A stretch of 64,000 nucleotides of DNA from Parapristionchus giblindavisi (GCA_943737045.1 CALSFV010000004.1:1561501-1625500); one strand, 5' to 3'. Counted from the stretch's first letter, positions 11,276 through 22,905 are shown. Notes: a model not told the origin generated them from the sequence alone. A program made the numbers and translations.

Positions 11276-12710
11276 TTTCTAATGAGATATTGGAAATACA
11301 CACAGAAATAATTTTCAATCGAGTTTATACTAAAATTTATTTTCAAAGTGACATTGTGAGCGCCCTTTCGTTTTCAAGGAATGTTATAAGGCGCGCGCCA
11401 CTAAAATCACAAACATTATTGATGTCTTCAAAACAACGAAAAACTATCACCAATTGTAAATCGATTGAAAATACCAACAGAAATTTAAAAAAAGAGATGG
11501 CTCAAAATATATTCACCGTGACTGAGTAGACAGATGGATAGTAGGAGTAAACAATAGTTCATCGTAGTGAAGGTAATATGATGGGATAGAGGGGAAATGA
11601 ACCATAGTCTATGTCGTGTATATCCGATTGTTACTTTATGCCGGTCGATCTTTTTGTCTATTGTTGCACTTCCTGTCTTCTTGTCTACTTCCTATATCTT
11701 TATGCTTCTCTCTATTTCTTTATCACTACAACTATGTTTTATTTGATCCACTGTGCTTTGCATTATTGTTATTCATACAAACATAATAATGATTAGAATT
11801 TCTTCCATTTATTAAGGTCTAAAATATGTTACACAGAAGTGAAATGATCAAGTTTCAGAGAGATTTCGCACACTCTGACAAGAGACAATCAACATCCGGA
11901 ACCTCAAGACTTGTCAGTATTTTCAAACTTTTTCAACCTTCCCCATGTTTCATTGTCAGAACATTGTTGACTACGTCTTCTCCCCTAATATTGTAATAAA
12001 ATGATATACAGTGGCCGTATGCAAGAACCGTTTTCCGGGAAAATGTGACGTCAGTAGCGTAGGCGGAGGCGTTTTCCAAAAATCCTCCGCCTACGCTAAT
12101 GACGTCATATTTTCCCGGAAAACGGTTTTCCAGTTGTTCTTGCATACGGCCACAGGTTGGAGATTAATTATCGGAATATCTTTTTTTTCAAAAAAAAATC
12201 GAGTTCCGTTCAAATATTTACCAGGTAATCTTCAATCATCTAAGAATACAATAAAACAATCATTGCTTGTATTAAATGACTAGACTAAACTAAACTCTAT
12301 TGCATTCTTTTGTACACAAAAAAGTAGAAGATCGCAGTTAAAAAATCCAGTGTCCGATTAGGAAATTGCAGTTCATAAAACTAACATTGAAACTATGTAA
12401 ACATTTGAGAATTTTTTTATATTTTTCTTATCAGAATCACATGATGATTCGAATGGTATATGTCAATAGTCATAACTCCACGAAGAATTTGACCATTTCC
12501 AAGTCTAAGACTAATAACATACGAGTTTGGTGTATTTATTTAAATCAAATAAAATTTGTAATTGGCATTAAACTTAAAACATTTGATCGATCATTTGTTT
12601 ATTAGTGCACACAATACAATGGAAATAACGGTAATATTGATTATTAATGTGTCCCATCGAATCGATCGATAATCGATTGATTGATGGGCATTATCGATTG
12701 ATTGATCCGT
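11276..12710. other. Gene-poor stretch with one hairpin MITE
   Basis: Apart from the 147-bp hairpin element at 12009-12155 I see no coding exon or RNA gene. The sequence is AT-rich with scattered ATCGATTGAT-type motifs near 12657-12710. Confidence 0.5.
12009..12155. mobile_element. Hairpin MITE
   Basis: An almost perfect palindrome. The left arm starts CAGTGGCCGTATGCAAGAAC and the right arm is its reverse complement; the arms also share GACGTCA and GCGTAGGCGGAGG, with a loop of about 12 bp. TA precedes the left end; the right terminus is degraded (CCACAG). A Tc1/mariner-type MITE is likely. Confidence 0.8.
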
Positions 12711-13109
12711 CTAACTGCAGAGGGTGCAGACGCAGTCGCCGGTGACGCAAGTGGCGACCTTGCATGACTGAAAAAAGAAGATTTAGTGAATTTGGACAAA
12801 CGGTTACGAGTGTTTATGTTTATTTGAACTCTAGCCGCGTTTTCGCTATTTCTTTGTCAACAAGATATTTTGGAAAGAGCGGATAACTATAGTATTTCCA
12901 ATTACTGTAGTATTTATTAATGCAAGTTAGTTGAGAGATTTAGGGTTGACTTAACCTTGACTAAAGACTTAAAATACTTAAAGTCTTAAGTCACTTACCC
13001 TGCATGTGACGGACTCGCACATCCACTGTCCCATGGTACAAGTGAAGTCGGCGTTGACTACGGCCAGAATGGCGATCAGAGCGATAAGGCAGAGGAGGAA
13101 GGAGTTCAT
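12711..13109 (-). CDS. Small secreted cysteine-rich peptide, 2 exons
   Basis: Exons 12999-13109 and 12711-12767 (donor AGG-GTAAGT, acceptor TTTTTTCAG) give a 55-residue precursor. Residues 1-20 form a signal peptide (LLCLIALIAILAVVNA), leaving a mature peptide of about 35 residues with eight cysteines at 24, 31, 36, 39, 44, 49, 51 and 54 (ending GDCVCTLCS). Eight Cys imply four disulfides, as in secreted antimicrobial, neurotoxin-like or effector peptides, but the spacing does not fit the defensin C-x3-C/C-x-C pattern well, so no activity is claimed. The ATG follows AATTCCAG-A, a probable trans-splice or 5'UTR acceptor. Exon 1 has paralogues at 34.7 and 38.4 kb. Confidence 0.85.
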
Positions 13110-13363
13110 TCTGGAATTTAGGGACTTAAAGCTTAAGGTTAAGGTCAAGTTAAGGTCGGCTTAAGTCAAGGACTAAACGGATATATCGCAAGCTCAATGA
13201 TGTGGTGAGATAAAATAAGCGAGGCGAACAAAGTGAGAGAGGTAGTTATTGAATCGACAGGCCATTATCCGTGAAGGATAGATAGATGTATCGAGAGACA
13301 GACAGTTGAACGATATAATAATAGCCCAATCAATCACTTGTCGATAGGTGGCATAGGTGCTCT

Positions 13364-13500
13364 ATGAGGTAAAAAGGTAAATGCACGTCTCGTTATTCAA
13401 GGCGCATGAAGTCTTGTTGGGAGAAAACTGCTAGGCCAGTGACGATTCAGTCCGGATTGCCTAACCGCTTCTTTGGACCTTTTACTTTACCGCGCGATCT
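13364..13500 (-). repeat. Dispersed ~138-bp repeat, copy 2 (inverted)
   Basis: Reverse-oriented, diverged copy of 10151-10288. Shared blocks include ATGAGGTAAA at one end, TCGTTATTCAAGGC, TGCTAGGCCAGTGA and GACCTTTTACTTTACCGC at the other. Confidence 0.75.
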
Positions 13501-13528
13501 ATTAACACCCCCGTGCGCCGGCTCTGTT

Positions 13529-13611
13529 CTACTTTACGGGTCCCATGGAAGTTTACCGGTCCCATGAAACTTTCTTGGGACCGGTAAACTTCCATGGGAC
13601 CCGTAAAGTAG
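13529..13611. mobile_element. Hairpin element between direct repeats
   Basis: Arms of 36 bp (13529-13564 and 13576-13611) starting CTACTTTACGGGTCCCATGG pair with an 11-bp loop. The direct repeat CCCGTGCGCC is present on both sides (about 13510-13519 and 13619-13628), consistent with a roughly 10-bp target duplication around a slightly larger element. Confidence 0.7.
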
Positions 13612-13967
13612 GTACATAACCCGTGCGCCTTGGTGGAGCTGAGAAAGTGTCACTCTATATCAATCGCTAACTACAAAAATCATTATGAAATTGGCTCCAG
13701 AGTTAAAGATAGCACACTGATGTGCTCACTCACTGCGTCTACGCTGATACATCAAAGAATCGCAGGAAAATATACGACAGCGAGATGAAAAGCTCCGCCC
13801 TCTTTTCGGGTCTCTCTCTCGAGATCTTCTAGTTTCATAGTCTTTCTAACTCTCTCTGAGTCTCTGCACTCTCTTGTTTTGACACAGTCTCTCGTCCATT
13901 CTGTTGACGATGATGAACAGTTGGCAAGAGAAAGTGATGAAGATCGAAGGTGCCTCAGGGCGTGGAA

Positions 13968-14165
13968 GGGAGAGAGGGAGAGGGAGAGGGAGAGGGAGAG
14001 GGAGAGGGAGAGGGAGAGGGAGAGGGAGAGGGAGAGGGAGAGGGAGAGGGAGAGGGAGAGGGAGAGGGAGAGGGAGAGGGAGAGGGAGAGGGAGAGGGAG
14101 AGGGAGAGGGAGGCAGAGGGAGAGGAAGAGGGAGAGGGAAAGGGAGAGGGAGAGGGAGGCAGAGG
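13968..14165 (+). repeat. GGGAGA hexanucleotide microsatellite
   Basis: About 25-30 uninterrupted AGGGAG units followed by degenerate AGGCAGAGGGAG units. It is open in three frames only because of its purine composition; not coding. Confidence 0.95.
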
Positions 14166-15044
14166 TAGAGGGACGGGGTAGAGGTAGACGGGGAGAAAGG
14201 TAGAGGTAGAGCTCTAGAAGATTGATTAATGAGTCACGAGCATTGGTGAAGAAATAACGAGAGAGAGAATGAAGAAAGGACGCGACTACAGAAGGAATGT
14301 TTCAATTGAATTGTGAATCAAGGATTAATCATATTCAAATTCCTATTATGCATCATCCGCCATTTCAAAAGATCTAAATGAAAATTCCTAAGTCAACAAA
14401 ATTACGGTATTATGAAAAATGCCAAATGCCTGTTCGATTGAATTCTTTCTTTTCTTCTTACGCATTCCTGGTTGGAATTTGAATTCAGTCGTCCAAACTT
14501 CTGTAATCTTTCGATGTCGTTGAATCTTTGCAAGATGGTCTGATAGCATTGCGTGTGTTTGTGTAATATATCGTGCGTCTATGGAATTTTGAAATGAAGA
14601 TTATCCCTAGCGTTTTTGAGAATCAGTCAGGGGGAGCGGTCCCATGAAAAATGTGCTTTTTCACTACTAAAGAAGATAAATAGTCTGAGTTCAGTAAAGT
14701 GGAATTTCGTCTCATATGGCAACGAATACTAGTTGTCCTCCCACTGTAAACGTAGTCTCCACTCTTGCTCGGAAGCGTTTTCTTCGTCATAATGTGGGAA
14801 TATCTTACCTCTTCAATGATCCATTCTACATCTCTGATATTGCTGGCTTCTTTGATTTTATGGGACAATGTAAGGGTTTGTATGCGGTATTTAGAAGATT
14901 CTCTTTTTTTGTTTGTTTTCTTGACTTACAATTAGTGCAAAAGATTATATTAAATGTTTTATAAAACATCTAGTTGAAAAGAAAAGAAAACAACAATGGA
15001 AAAACATGGTAAAACAAGTTTCGACATGATGTACATATGTTTAG

Positions 15045-16151
15045 GTCGACGCTTCGTGTTTCGTGAAAACATTTGATAGAAGTCAAAGGAAACGAATTGA
15101 ACGTTTCACTGACGTTAAACATCAGGCATACTGTGTAGTAAAGTGTGATCAGGTTTCAATTTTATCTATGTTAATCTCATGTCCTCTTTTGATCCTAATT
15201 ATTTATTTATTAATTATTCAATTAAAAATTGTCAAAAAAGGTCGGAAAACCTGAAGCCATGTTAGCGTCGCTATTTAAGAATTCGGTCAGAATCCCGACT
15301 GTTGGGCAATCAACTACGAGAATGAAGTGTGCGCATTGCTGAGACTGGCCAAACCAAATGCCAATACTTGTTCAGAGACTAAAGAACTTATCGTGAAGTG
15401 TACATCATCGGACTCAGGTGCGACACATTAAAAAAAAACTATTTTTCCTATAAATGTATACGCAAAATTAGATCATTAAATGGTTTTATTTTCATAAATT
15501 TGTAAACATTAACAGATCCGACATCCTGTAATTCTATAACGGAACGTAACAATTATTATTCAGTATCTAGTAAAATTTCGTTCTTATTCAATTCGAAATC
15601 GATTGAACCATGCGTTTCGGATGGGAAAGGCAATGAGTTCTGGGGTGGCATCGGCATATTTGCTATATTTGAGAAGTTATATAGTAAGGAAATCAAAATG
15701 CATAACTTGTCATCAAGATATTAATTTCAGAAACTGGCGAAACTGCAACTCTTATTAATTATTCAGGTGGAATGGATGATTTCCCTTATTCCAATCTTAC
15801 AATTAAGCAATCGTACACGACTGATATATTTATGTACACAATTACCTGCGACTACGAGAATGACAACCTATTTGTGGTAATGTTTAGACCTGGGTTGGCA
15901 TTTCCGTTTTCCTGATTTTTCGACATTTTTCGGAAAATCCGATTTTCCGAAATATTTATTTCCGATCAGCCCTGGTTTAGATGTAATTCCTTGAATATCT
16001 TATTAATTTTAAGATCGAGATGAATACTGGAGCGGTGTTTCATGGAGACATCCAAATTAGCGGCACTGAAGTGGCAATCAACTCAAATATGAACCAAATC
16101 TATCAATACGATGATGTCGCTACCATACTCTGCAAACGAAAAAACTATTAA
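15045..16151 (+). CDS. Secreted PAN-like domain protein, paralogue 1 (5' exon not found)
   Basis: Exons 15045-15152, 15291-15417, 15516-15683, 15731-15876 and 16014-16151 join in phase into 229 codons ending in TAA; AATAAA follows at about 16197. The first two exons form a Cys-rich module (ASCFVKTF, AYCVVKCDQ-NPDCWAINYEN-VCALL) that resembles nematode PAN_3/CW-type domains. The remaining three encode a second domain that I do not recognise (CVSDGKGNEFWGG, FMYTITCDYEND, QIYQYDDVATILC). By comparison with the paralogue at 31972, the missing first exon should encode a signal peptide, giving an extracellular protein of about 250 residues. The last intron has an 85-bp hAT-like MITE. Intron 1 lacks the foldback that fills the same intron of paralogue 2. 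Function unknown. Confidence 0.78.
15890..15974. mobile_element. Short hAT-like MITE in the last intron of PAN-like gene 1
   Basis: Starts CTGGGTTGGCATTTCCG and ends CGATCAGCCCTG, with repeated TTTTCGGAAAATCCG inside. It is flanked by GTTTAGAC and GTTTAGAT (8 bp, one mismatch). The ends match the CAGGG.TG.GC family at 9309, 27273 and 32729. Confidence 0.75.
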
Positions 16152-17093
16152 ATTTATCATCATATTAATTTTCTAATATTAATTTTGTAAAAATGAAATA
16201 AAAAATATGATGAAAATTCTGAATGCATTGCGAACGAAAAATAACGGTATTGCAATAAATGTCAAATGACAGTTCGATAACTTTTCCACGAACATCTCTC
16301 AATCTTATGCTTTCCTTGCTTGGAATTTGAAAATAGCGAAATTCGTCCAAGCTTCTGTCCACTTCCGATGTTTTATTTTAAATACTTCCATGATGGTCTG
16401 AAAATACCGTGTCTATTTGTGGATCTTCCTTCTGTGGAACTCGGGCATGAATAATATCCTTAGCGTTTGTGGGGATCAGTCAAGGGGATCGGCCCAATGA
16501 AAAATGAGCTTTTTCGATAGGAAAGGAGATGAATTGCCTAAATTCAGTAAAGTGGAAATGCGTAGTATATGGCAACGATTGGGAGTTGTCCTCCTACTAT
16601 AAAAGTTGTCTCCAGTCTTGCTCGGAAGCGCTTTCTTCATGATAATGTGGGAATATCTTAACTCTTCAATTATCCATTCATCATCTCTGATGCTGGTGGC
16701 TTCTTTGATTTTATGGGACAATGTAAGGGTTTTCATTCGCTTTTAGAAGAAAGAGACTCGAGTTATTCGTGACTTTGTGCGAAAGAGTAAAATAAATGTT
16801 TTATGAAACGTCGTGTTGGAAAGAAAATAAAAAAAACAAATGTAAAAAACATGAAAAAAAACGTTTTGTTCAGATCGATGCTTCGTGTTTCGTGAGAACA
16901 TTTGATAGAAGTCAAAGGGAACGAATTGAACGTTTCACTGACGTTGTACATGAGGCATACTGTGTTGTAAAGTGTGATCAGGTTTCAATTTCATCTATGT
17001 TAATCTCATGTCTTCTTTTGATCTTAATTATTTATTTATCAATTTTTGAATTAATAATTGTTAAAATAAAGGGCGGAAAACCTGAAAGCTATA

Positions 17094-18115
17094 TGAGGCC
17101 GTTTGCGTAAGAATCGACTAACATCAGTGAAATCTGGGACAGTCTAAAAATCAAAATTTGTTGATTGGGGTTCTCAAGGGTGCTGATGACGATGCTCATG
17201 TTCATTTTGCACCTAGATCCACCGTTCAGGGCAGACGACGTCGCGTTAAAATAGCACTTTTAGTCATTTCTCGTCACATGATGATACTAAAATTTCCAGA
17301 TTATACCCTCCGGGGCAGAATTCGATGGCGATCACGCCTGTCTAATTCATTTTTCGTGAAAAAGTTTCAGAAATTTTGAAAAATGGAATTTCTATTAAAG
17401 GCAAAAGTGTATTTTACTGGATACACAGATCGGACCGGAATGACTTCAGGACCGCATAGAAAAAAATTCAGCCAATTTGCTCCCGCGAAATTCGAGAAAA
17501 TCAACTTTAAGCGTGGTCATTTTGCCGTTGAAGTGGAGGCAAGAGGCGAGAGAGTGTGTTGTTGCGAGAGAGCAGAGAGGCATGTGAGGCGACATGGGAA
17601 GGAAGGGGGGGGGAGGGTGGAAGTGATTGCTTCCCTTCAACTTTCTCTGCTCTCTCACACCACCACACTCTCTCGCCTCTTGCCTTTTATTTTAACGGCA
17701 AAATGACGACACTTAAAGTTGATTTTCTCGAATTTCGCGGGAGCAAATTGGCTTAAATTTTTTCTATGTGGTCCTGAAGTCATTCCGGTCCGATCTGTGT
17801 ATCAAGCAAAATACACTTTTGCCTTTAAGAGAAATTTCATTTTTCAAAATTACTTTTTCACGAAAAATGAATTAGACAGGCGTGATCGCCATGGAATTCT
17901 CCCCCGGAGGGTATAGCCACCAAATTTTAGCATCATCGTGTGACGAGAAATGACTAAAAATGCTATTTCAACGCGACGTCGTCTAGCCTCAACTGTGGCT
18001 GTAGGTGCAAAATGAACATGAGCATCGTCATCAGCACCCTTGAGAACCCCAATCAACAAATTTTGATTTTTTTGACTGTGCCGGCACTTAGTCGAGTCTT
18101 ACGCAAACGGCCTCA
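17094..18115. mobile_element. 1,022-bp foldback element in a PAN-like intron
   Basis: The two halves are inverted copies (about 17094-17560 and 17640-18115). The termini are TGAGGCCGTTTGCGTAAGA and its complement, flanked by TA on both sides (17092-17093, 18116-18117). A short G-rich loop (17595-17620) separates the arms. The same intron of paralogue 1 (about 15246-15280) reads straight through from AAACCTGAAGCCATG to TTAGCGTCGC, so it is the empty site. No transposase. Confidence 0.9.
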
Positions 18116-18359
18116 TATTAGCGTCGCTATGTACGAATTCGGTCAGAATCCCGACTGTTGGGCAATCAACTACGAGAATGGAGTGTGCGCTTTGCTGAGA
18201 CAGGCCAAGCCAAATGCCAATACTTGTTCAGAGAATAAAAAACTCATCGTGAAGTGTACATCATCCGACTCAGGTTCCACAATTTTCTTGCATAAACTCA
18301 CAAAAAAATTCCCTAGCTAAGGACCCCAGTGAAATTATTCCCAGTCATATGAGGAAATA

Positions 18360-19338
18360 TTAGGTTGATTCATAAGTCTTGTCGCATTTTGGAGGGGTGT
18401 GTTTGTGCTATCATTGCTCAGTCGTGCGTTATCAATTACCCCGTCCGTTCTGGCAGTAAATAAGTACTGCTCTTTGAGCGTAGTATTGAATTGTGCCTAC
18501 ATCGAGTCTTGCAGCTGCAATGCCTCCATCTTTCGTTCCCTGTTTTGTGCACACGCGACACTTCATGCTGTTCTTCATTCTATCCGAGCTCAAACCACCC
18601 GATGACCACACCCGTATGGCGGTAGTATACAACACTAAGGTCACTAGTAAATACACGGTGCAACGTTGGTTCAAACGCTTCGAAAACTGGAGTACGACGT
18701 CCAAGTGCGGACGGCACCCCGAGCTGGACTTGGACATGCTGGAGCGTAATCCTCCGGGCTCAGTGGGTCGATCGAGATGAGCAGTCCAATTCCATCACCA
18801 AACCTGAACTTCACCAGAAAACGATCATGTTGTCTGTGTGGTGGGGCAGAGGCGGTGTGGTGCATTGGGAGCTGCTACCGCAGGGGTCGACTATTACGGC
18901 CGCGGTATACTCTCGTCAACTACGGACCCTGAAGTCCCAGGTCCCCTCCGTTCCCTGGTTGCGCGATCAAATCCACTTCCAACACGACAGGGCCCGACAC
19001 CATGTGGAAATGACAACCAAAAAGGACGTGTTAGACTTTGGCTGGAACATCGACCCCCACCTGCCCTACTCGCCCGACTTGTCTCCTAGCGATTACAGTT
19101 TGTTTTCCGATATGCATCGCAATCTCAGAGGAGTACACTTCAACAATCAGCCGGAGGTCGAAATCTGGCTGACCAACTACTTTGCCTCCAAGCAGCCGTC
19201 CTTCTGGGAGCACTGCAGCCACAAGCTACCCGAACTTTGGAGGGAGCGTGTCGACCCAGGCGGCGCTTACTTTGATTGATTTGCATTTACCGAGATAAAG
19301 TTATTTTAATTTGTTTAAAGGGGCAAAATCCGACAAGA
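18360..19338 (+). mobile_element. Mariner element with deleted transposase
   Basis: The left terminal repeat TTAGGTTGATTCATAAGTCT is intact after a TA. The right end keeps only the inner part (GACAAGACT) and fuses to repeat C. The transposase remnant runs from about 18520 to the stop at 19277-19279. It has the N-terminal HTH region (TVQRWFKRFENWSTT, GRHPELD), then a deletion plus frameshift near 18730-18780, then the catalytic half from WVDRDEQ onward with LSVWWGRGGVVHWELL, HDRARHHV and YSPDLSPSDYSLF. The segment with the first catalytic Asp is missing, so two of three DD34D acidic residues remain and the element cannot encode an active enzyme. Confidence 0.92.
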
Positions 19339-20520
19339 CTAAGAAACTATTGTTCGGGTGAGTTTTTCGATCAACGGTCAACGTAGGCTGGAATTGGGAA
19401 TTTTCGAAAAAAAATCACATTTAATTAATTTTCACTATTTCACCATAACAAGCCTACAACTTTTTATTTGCTCAATTGCTTCTAAATATTATAACACATC
19501 TTCAGTTTGAAAATCATAATTAAAAAAAATACATATTATGTGAAAAAATAGTTTTTATAACGAAAATCGTAATTATTGTGTGCACCTACAGTAATCCCTA
19601 ATCGGTCAATTTGGAAATTTGGTACTTTTAAACATATTTCACCGATGTTCTTGACATGACTGAGGTATATAACTACTCCTCGTCTTCGGAGTGCACCAGC
19701 ACGGTACAGTGCGGATCGATATTCTATGATATTTTGGTTTTTCAGCAATAAATTGCTTCCCAGCCAACCGTTTCTCCTCATTTTTTAGTATGTTTGTATC
19801 GATGATACCATAGTATAGTGATCCAATTTTTATCGATGATGGACAACAAACAACGAAATAGTGATCAATTTAAGAAAAATATGAATTTTTAGCGAAATCA
19901 GCACCTGGGAATAGGTGCACTCCGAAGACGAGAAGTAGTTATATACCTCAGCCATGTCAAGAACATCGGTGAAATATGTTTAAAACTACCAAATTTCCAA
20001 ATTGACCGATTAGGGATTACTGTAGGTGCACACCATAATTACGATTTTCGTTATAAAAACTATTTTTTCACATAATATGTATTTTTTTTTAAATTATGAT
20101 TTTCAAACTGAAGATGTGTTATAATATTTAGAAGCGATTGAGCAAATAAAAAGTTGTAGGCTTGTTATGGTGAAATAGTGAAAATTCATTAAATGTGAAA
20201 TTTTTTTTCGAAAATTCCCAATTCCAGCCTTCGTTGACCGCTGATCAAAAAACTCACCTGAACAATAGTTTCTTAGAATTAGCTAAGGATTCGATTGAGC
20301 TCACTCCCGCATCGATTGGATTCGAAATGACCTTTTTAGGAAAAGTCGCCAAATCGTTGTGTGGTCACCCCCTGAAGCGAATTTTCAATTGGACGATATT
20401 TCCAAGTACCAGTGTACTTCACTCATGGAGCCTGTAATTATCACACATAAAACAGAAAAATTAATTTTTCATCGATACCAAAAATATCCCAGTTGTTGAA
20501 TTCTCTCAGATAGTGTTTTA
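19339..20520. repeat. Palindromic repeat C
   Basis: About 19339-19700 is the inverse of about 19912-20275 (shared TCACCATAACAAGCCTAC, ACATATTTCACCGATGTTCT, CACACCATAATTACGA). The right arm continues to 20520, where element A interrupts it. The left arm is truncated by the mariner. A direct copy of the right half is at 1-480. Confidence 0.85.
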
Positions 20521-21485
20521 TGAGAGGAATCGCGAGAAAATCGACCGTTTCGGAGGGTCCGCGGACATAGAAATTTCGACCCCCTGAAAAATTCAGATTA
20601 AGTACTTTGAGCGATGCTCTATCGAACTGCGTTGGCCGAATTTGCATATCTGCTCTCATTTTCGAGTAGCGGTAGGTCAAAGTTGGCAGGTACGGTATTT
20701 ATGGCTCGAGTGAGCGTCAGAAAAATATTCATAACTCCGTTCAAAATAATGATAGACAATTTTTCAAAAAAAAGGCATCGAAAGAGGAGATCTTGGGCAC
20801 CATTTCCCAGTTGATGACGTCATTTTTCGACCATGCGCCGGTGCGGGGCGGTCGGTTTTATGAAAAAGTGACGTAACTTTCCTAATCGGAAAAAGTGCAC
20901 TTTTCTTCTATGCGCGTTTTGTTGCACCCATATGTGTCTAAAAATGACCCAAGTTTCAGAGGATTTCCGAAATGCAAAAAAAAGCGTTGATTTTAGTGAC
21001 GCGACCTCGGACATGTCATAGGAAAGAACGACTTATTCCTTTATCAAGTAATAGCAAATGAGTTAAAATGACTCAAAAACATCCGAAAAAACATGCTCAA
21101 GCTCAAAATACCCTTATATGACAGTTATTTGAAACACAAAATCACCAAGTTCCGAAAAATTTGAAAAAAATATATTTTGCTTTTCCACGTGGAAAAAACG
21201 TTTCAGTAATGTTAATTAATCTTTATAATATTTCTTATAATGTTTTTGAACATTTATGTTTTTGGAAGTGAAGGCCTACCTGCTCTTAGAGCCGAGATTT
21301 CCGCCATCGAGATTACACGCGCGCGCCCCAACTCCGCGCGACTGCTCATCATCCGCTCTCACACTCCCACACGAAGTTAGACTAACATCTGGCAACTACA
21401 CGAAATGGAGATGTTAGAAAACTGAGCGAACAGAGTTCCATTTGAACAACAAAGAACGAGTGTGAGCCCCCCCCCCCCCCAAACC

Positions 21486-21488
21486 TTC

Positions 21489-21536
<48 letters not shown>
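21486..21536. repeat. CT microsatellite in left arm of element A
   Basis: A (CT)n run next to a poly-C run at 21469-21480, mirrored by (GA)n at 23183-23230 and poly-G at 23247-23269 in the right arm. Confidence 0.9.
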
Positions 21537-21538
<2 letters not shown>

Positions 21539-22011
21539 AAGGAATGATGAAGTACAATGTCAAAACTAATGTTAGATAAGATACATTTATTAGAGAAATA
21601 AATCATAATTCAAAACAATTAACACTGAGATAACATATTACAAAGAGAAATGGATGACAAACGGATGTTTTAAAGATGTTTTTAGTTTAGTGATAGAATG
21701 AGACATAGACAAATTATATGTGTGATGGATTAACAATAATTTGTAGTAGATTACTAGCAGTGCTAGGGGGATCCATAAATTGTTTTACTTGCGAGTGTTT
21801 TATACTTTTAGCGCGGGAAGAGCATTTCGCTAGCGTGGAAGGTCGCTGCGCGTCCATCCGCCTCAATTACCCTTTGAGAAAAGATGTATTGCCATAAAAT
21901 GAACGTTTTCCAGCTCAGAATGACTCAAAACAACTTGTTTCATCATTCTTAGCACGAAAAACTCCTTGGAACACGTTTTCTGTGTCTGTAAAAATCAGCA
22001 AAAGATTTGGA

Positions 22012-22076
22012 TCGAACCGGGGTTCGAACCCGCTCGGTTTTTTTTAGAGCGGTACCTCTTTACATCGACGCCTCGA
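22012..22076 (-). repeat. tRNA-derived sequence in core of element A
   Basis: On the minus strand GTCGATGTAAAGAGGTACCGC is followed by GAGCGGGTTCGAACCCCGG, a near-perfect B box and T arm. The same segment occurs at the equivalent place in element B (30311-30388). The anticodon region is a run of A, so it is not a functional tRNA. Confidence 0.6.
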
Positions 22077-22359
22077 ATGATTTTGCTTATTTTATTTACA
22101 GTAACGGCCAAAAAGAATGCAACAACGTGTTTTTTGGGTGTAACTTTGCTTGTATGTAACCAATCGGCGTAATTTTTTGATATGTTGTGCGCACAGGTCT
22201 TAACGTCGTATTGTGTAAGAAAAAGAGCGACATTTGTGAAAAATCAGAAAAATTTAATGAATTTATTGATTTCGGAGATTTTCACATTTTGAACCATTAT
22301 TTTTGTTTATTTTTTTGCTTGTTTGCATTGTGCTGAAAAATTGTTTTATGTTTTGAGGA

Positions 22360-22905
22360 GATAGGGCGGCTAAAGGACTCTAAGAAACTCAGTCGATCAG
22401 ATCGACAAGCCATTCCTAGACGCCGGGCCATGGGCATGAAGTTGATTCACCTGGCAAAGCAGAACAAGACGGATCTAGAGATGATCTCCTGCTCTGCGAA
22501 TCGTCGAATTCGGACAAAAATCTCTGGAAGGCCTCCCCCCGACAAGTTCGAAGATCGGTACATTCCTCAAAAGGATCAGCAAGGCTAACCCCCGAAAATC
22601 TGTGGTCCGGGAACGCGCGCAAGGATTGCTTCGGGTCGTTTTCCTCTTGCAATACTCTGCCCCGAGGCATGGTAGAGCGCCCAAACGGCTGTATCACCTT
22701 AGCCTAGACCTCTATGAACTCCTCCTTCCTCATAATGATCTCAGCACTATGCAGCGGGACGATATCGCCCGCGTGGAATGCTCCCCACATCATCACGGAG
22801 CCAGCCCCATGCTTCATAGTGGGAACTTGGCACTTTTCATCGAAAGGGTAATTGAGGCGGATGGACGCGCAGCGACCTTCCACGCTAGCGAAATGCTCTT
22901 CCCGC
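22360..22905. pseudogene. Tc1-like transposase remnant with halves in opposite orientation
   Basis: The plus strand, about 22363-22625, encodes an HTH-like N-terminal region (KKLSRSDRQAI, a ISGRPP-type linker, then after a frameshift RISKANPRKSVVRE). The minus strand, about 22905 down to 22600, encodes the catalytic half: PTMKHGAGSVMMWGAF, and after a frameshift GRVLQEENDPKQS, the second Asp motif. The two halves face each other and meet near 22600. This cannot be one gene and implies an inversion inside the palindromic element or two separate fragments. Confidence 0.75.

Larger units (their letters stand above)
13110..15044. other. Intergenic stretch with repeats and a long purine microsatellite
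   Basis: It contains the inverted dispersed repeat (13364-13500), a hairpin (13529-13611) and the GGGAGA array (about 13968-14165). From about 14340 the sequence is paralogous to about 16190-16800 upstream of the second PAN-like gene, so the PAN-like duplication carried its upstream region. The signal-peptide exon of the first PAN-like gene must lie here, but I could not fix it. Confidence 0.6.

Noticed and set aside
13879..14203. Three overlapping ~100-codon frames of RE, RG and EG repeats
   Set aside because: They are translations of a GGGAGA microsatellite in three frames; no gene context.
14623..16736. Minus-strand frames with HKIKEA..IRD.EWIIEE in two copies
   Set aside because: They are paralogous because the upstream region of the PAN-like genes is duplicated; a possible donor in one copy is lost in the other and no partner exons were found.
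17556..17756. Frames over the G-rich centre of the 17.1-kb foldback
   Set aside because: Fully explained by inverted repeat arms and a low-complexity loop.
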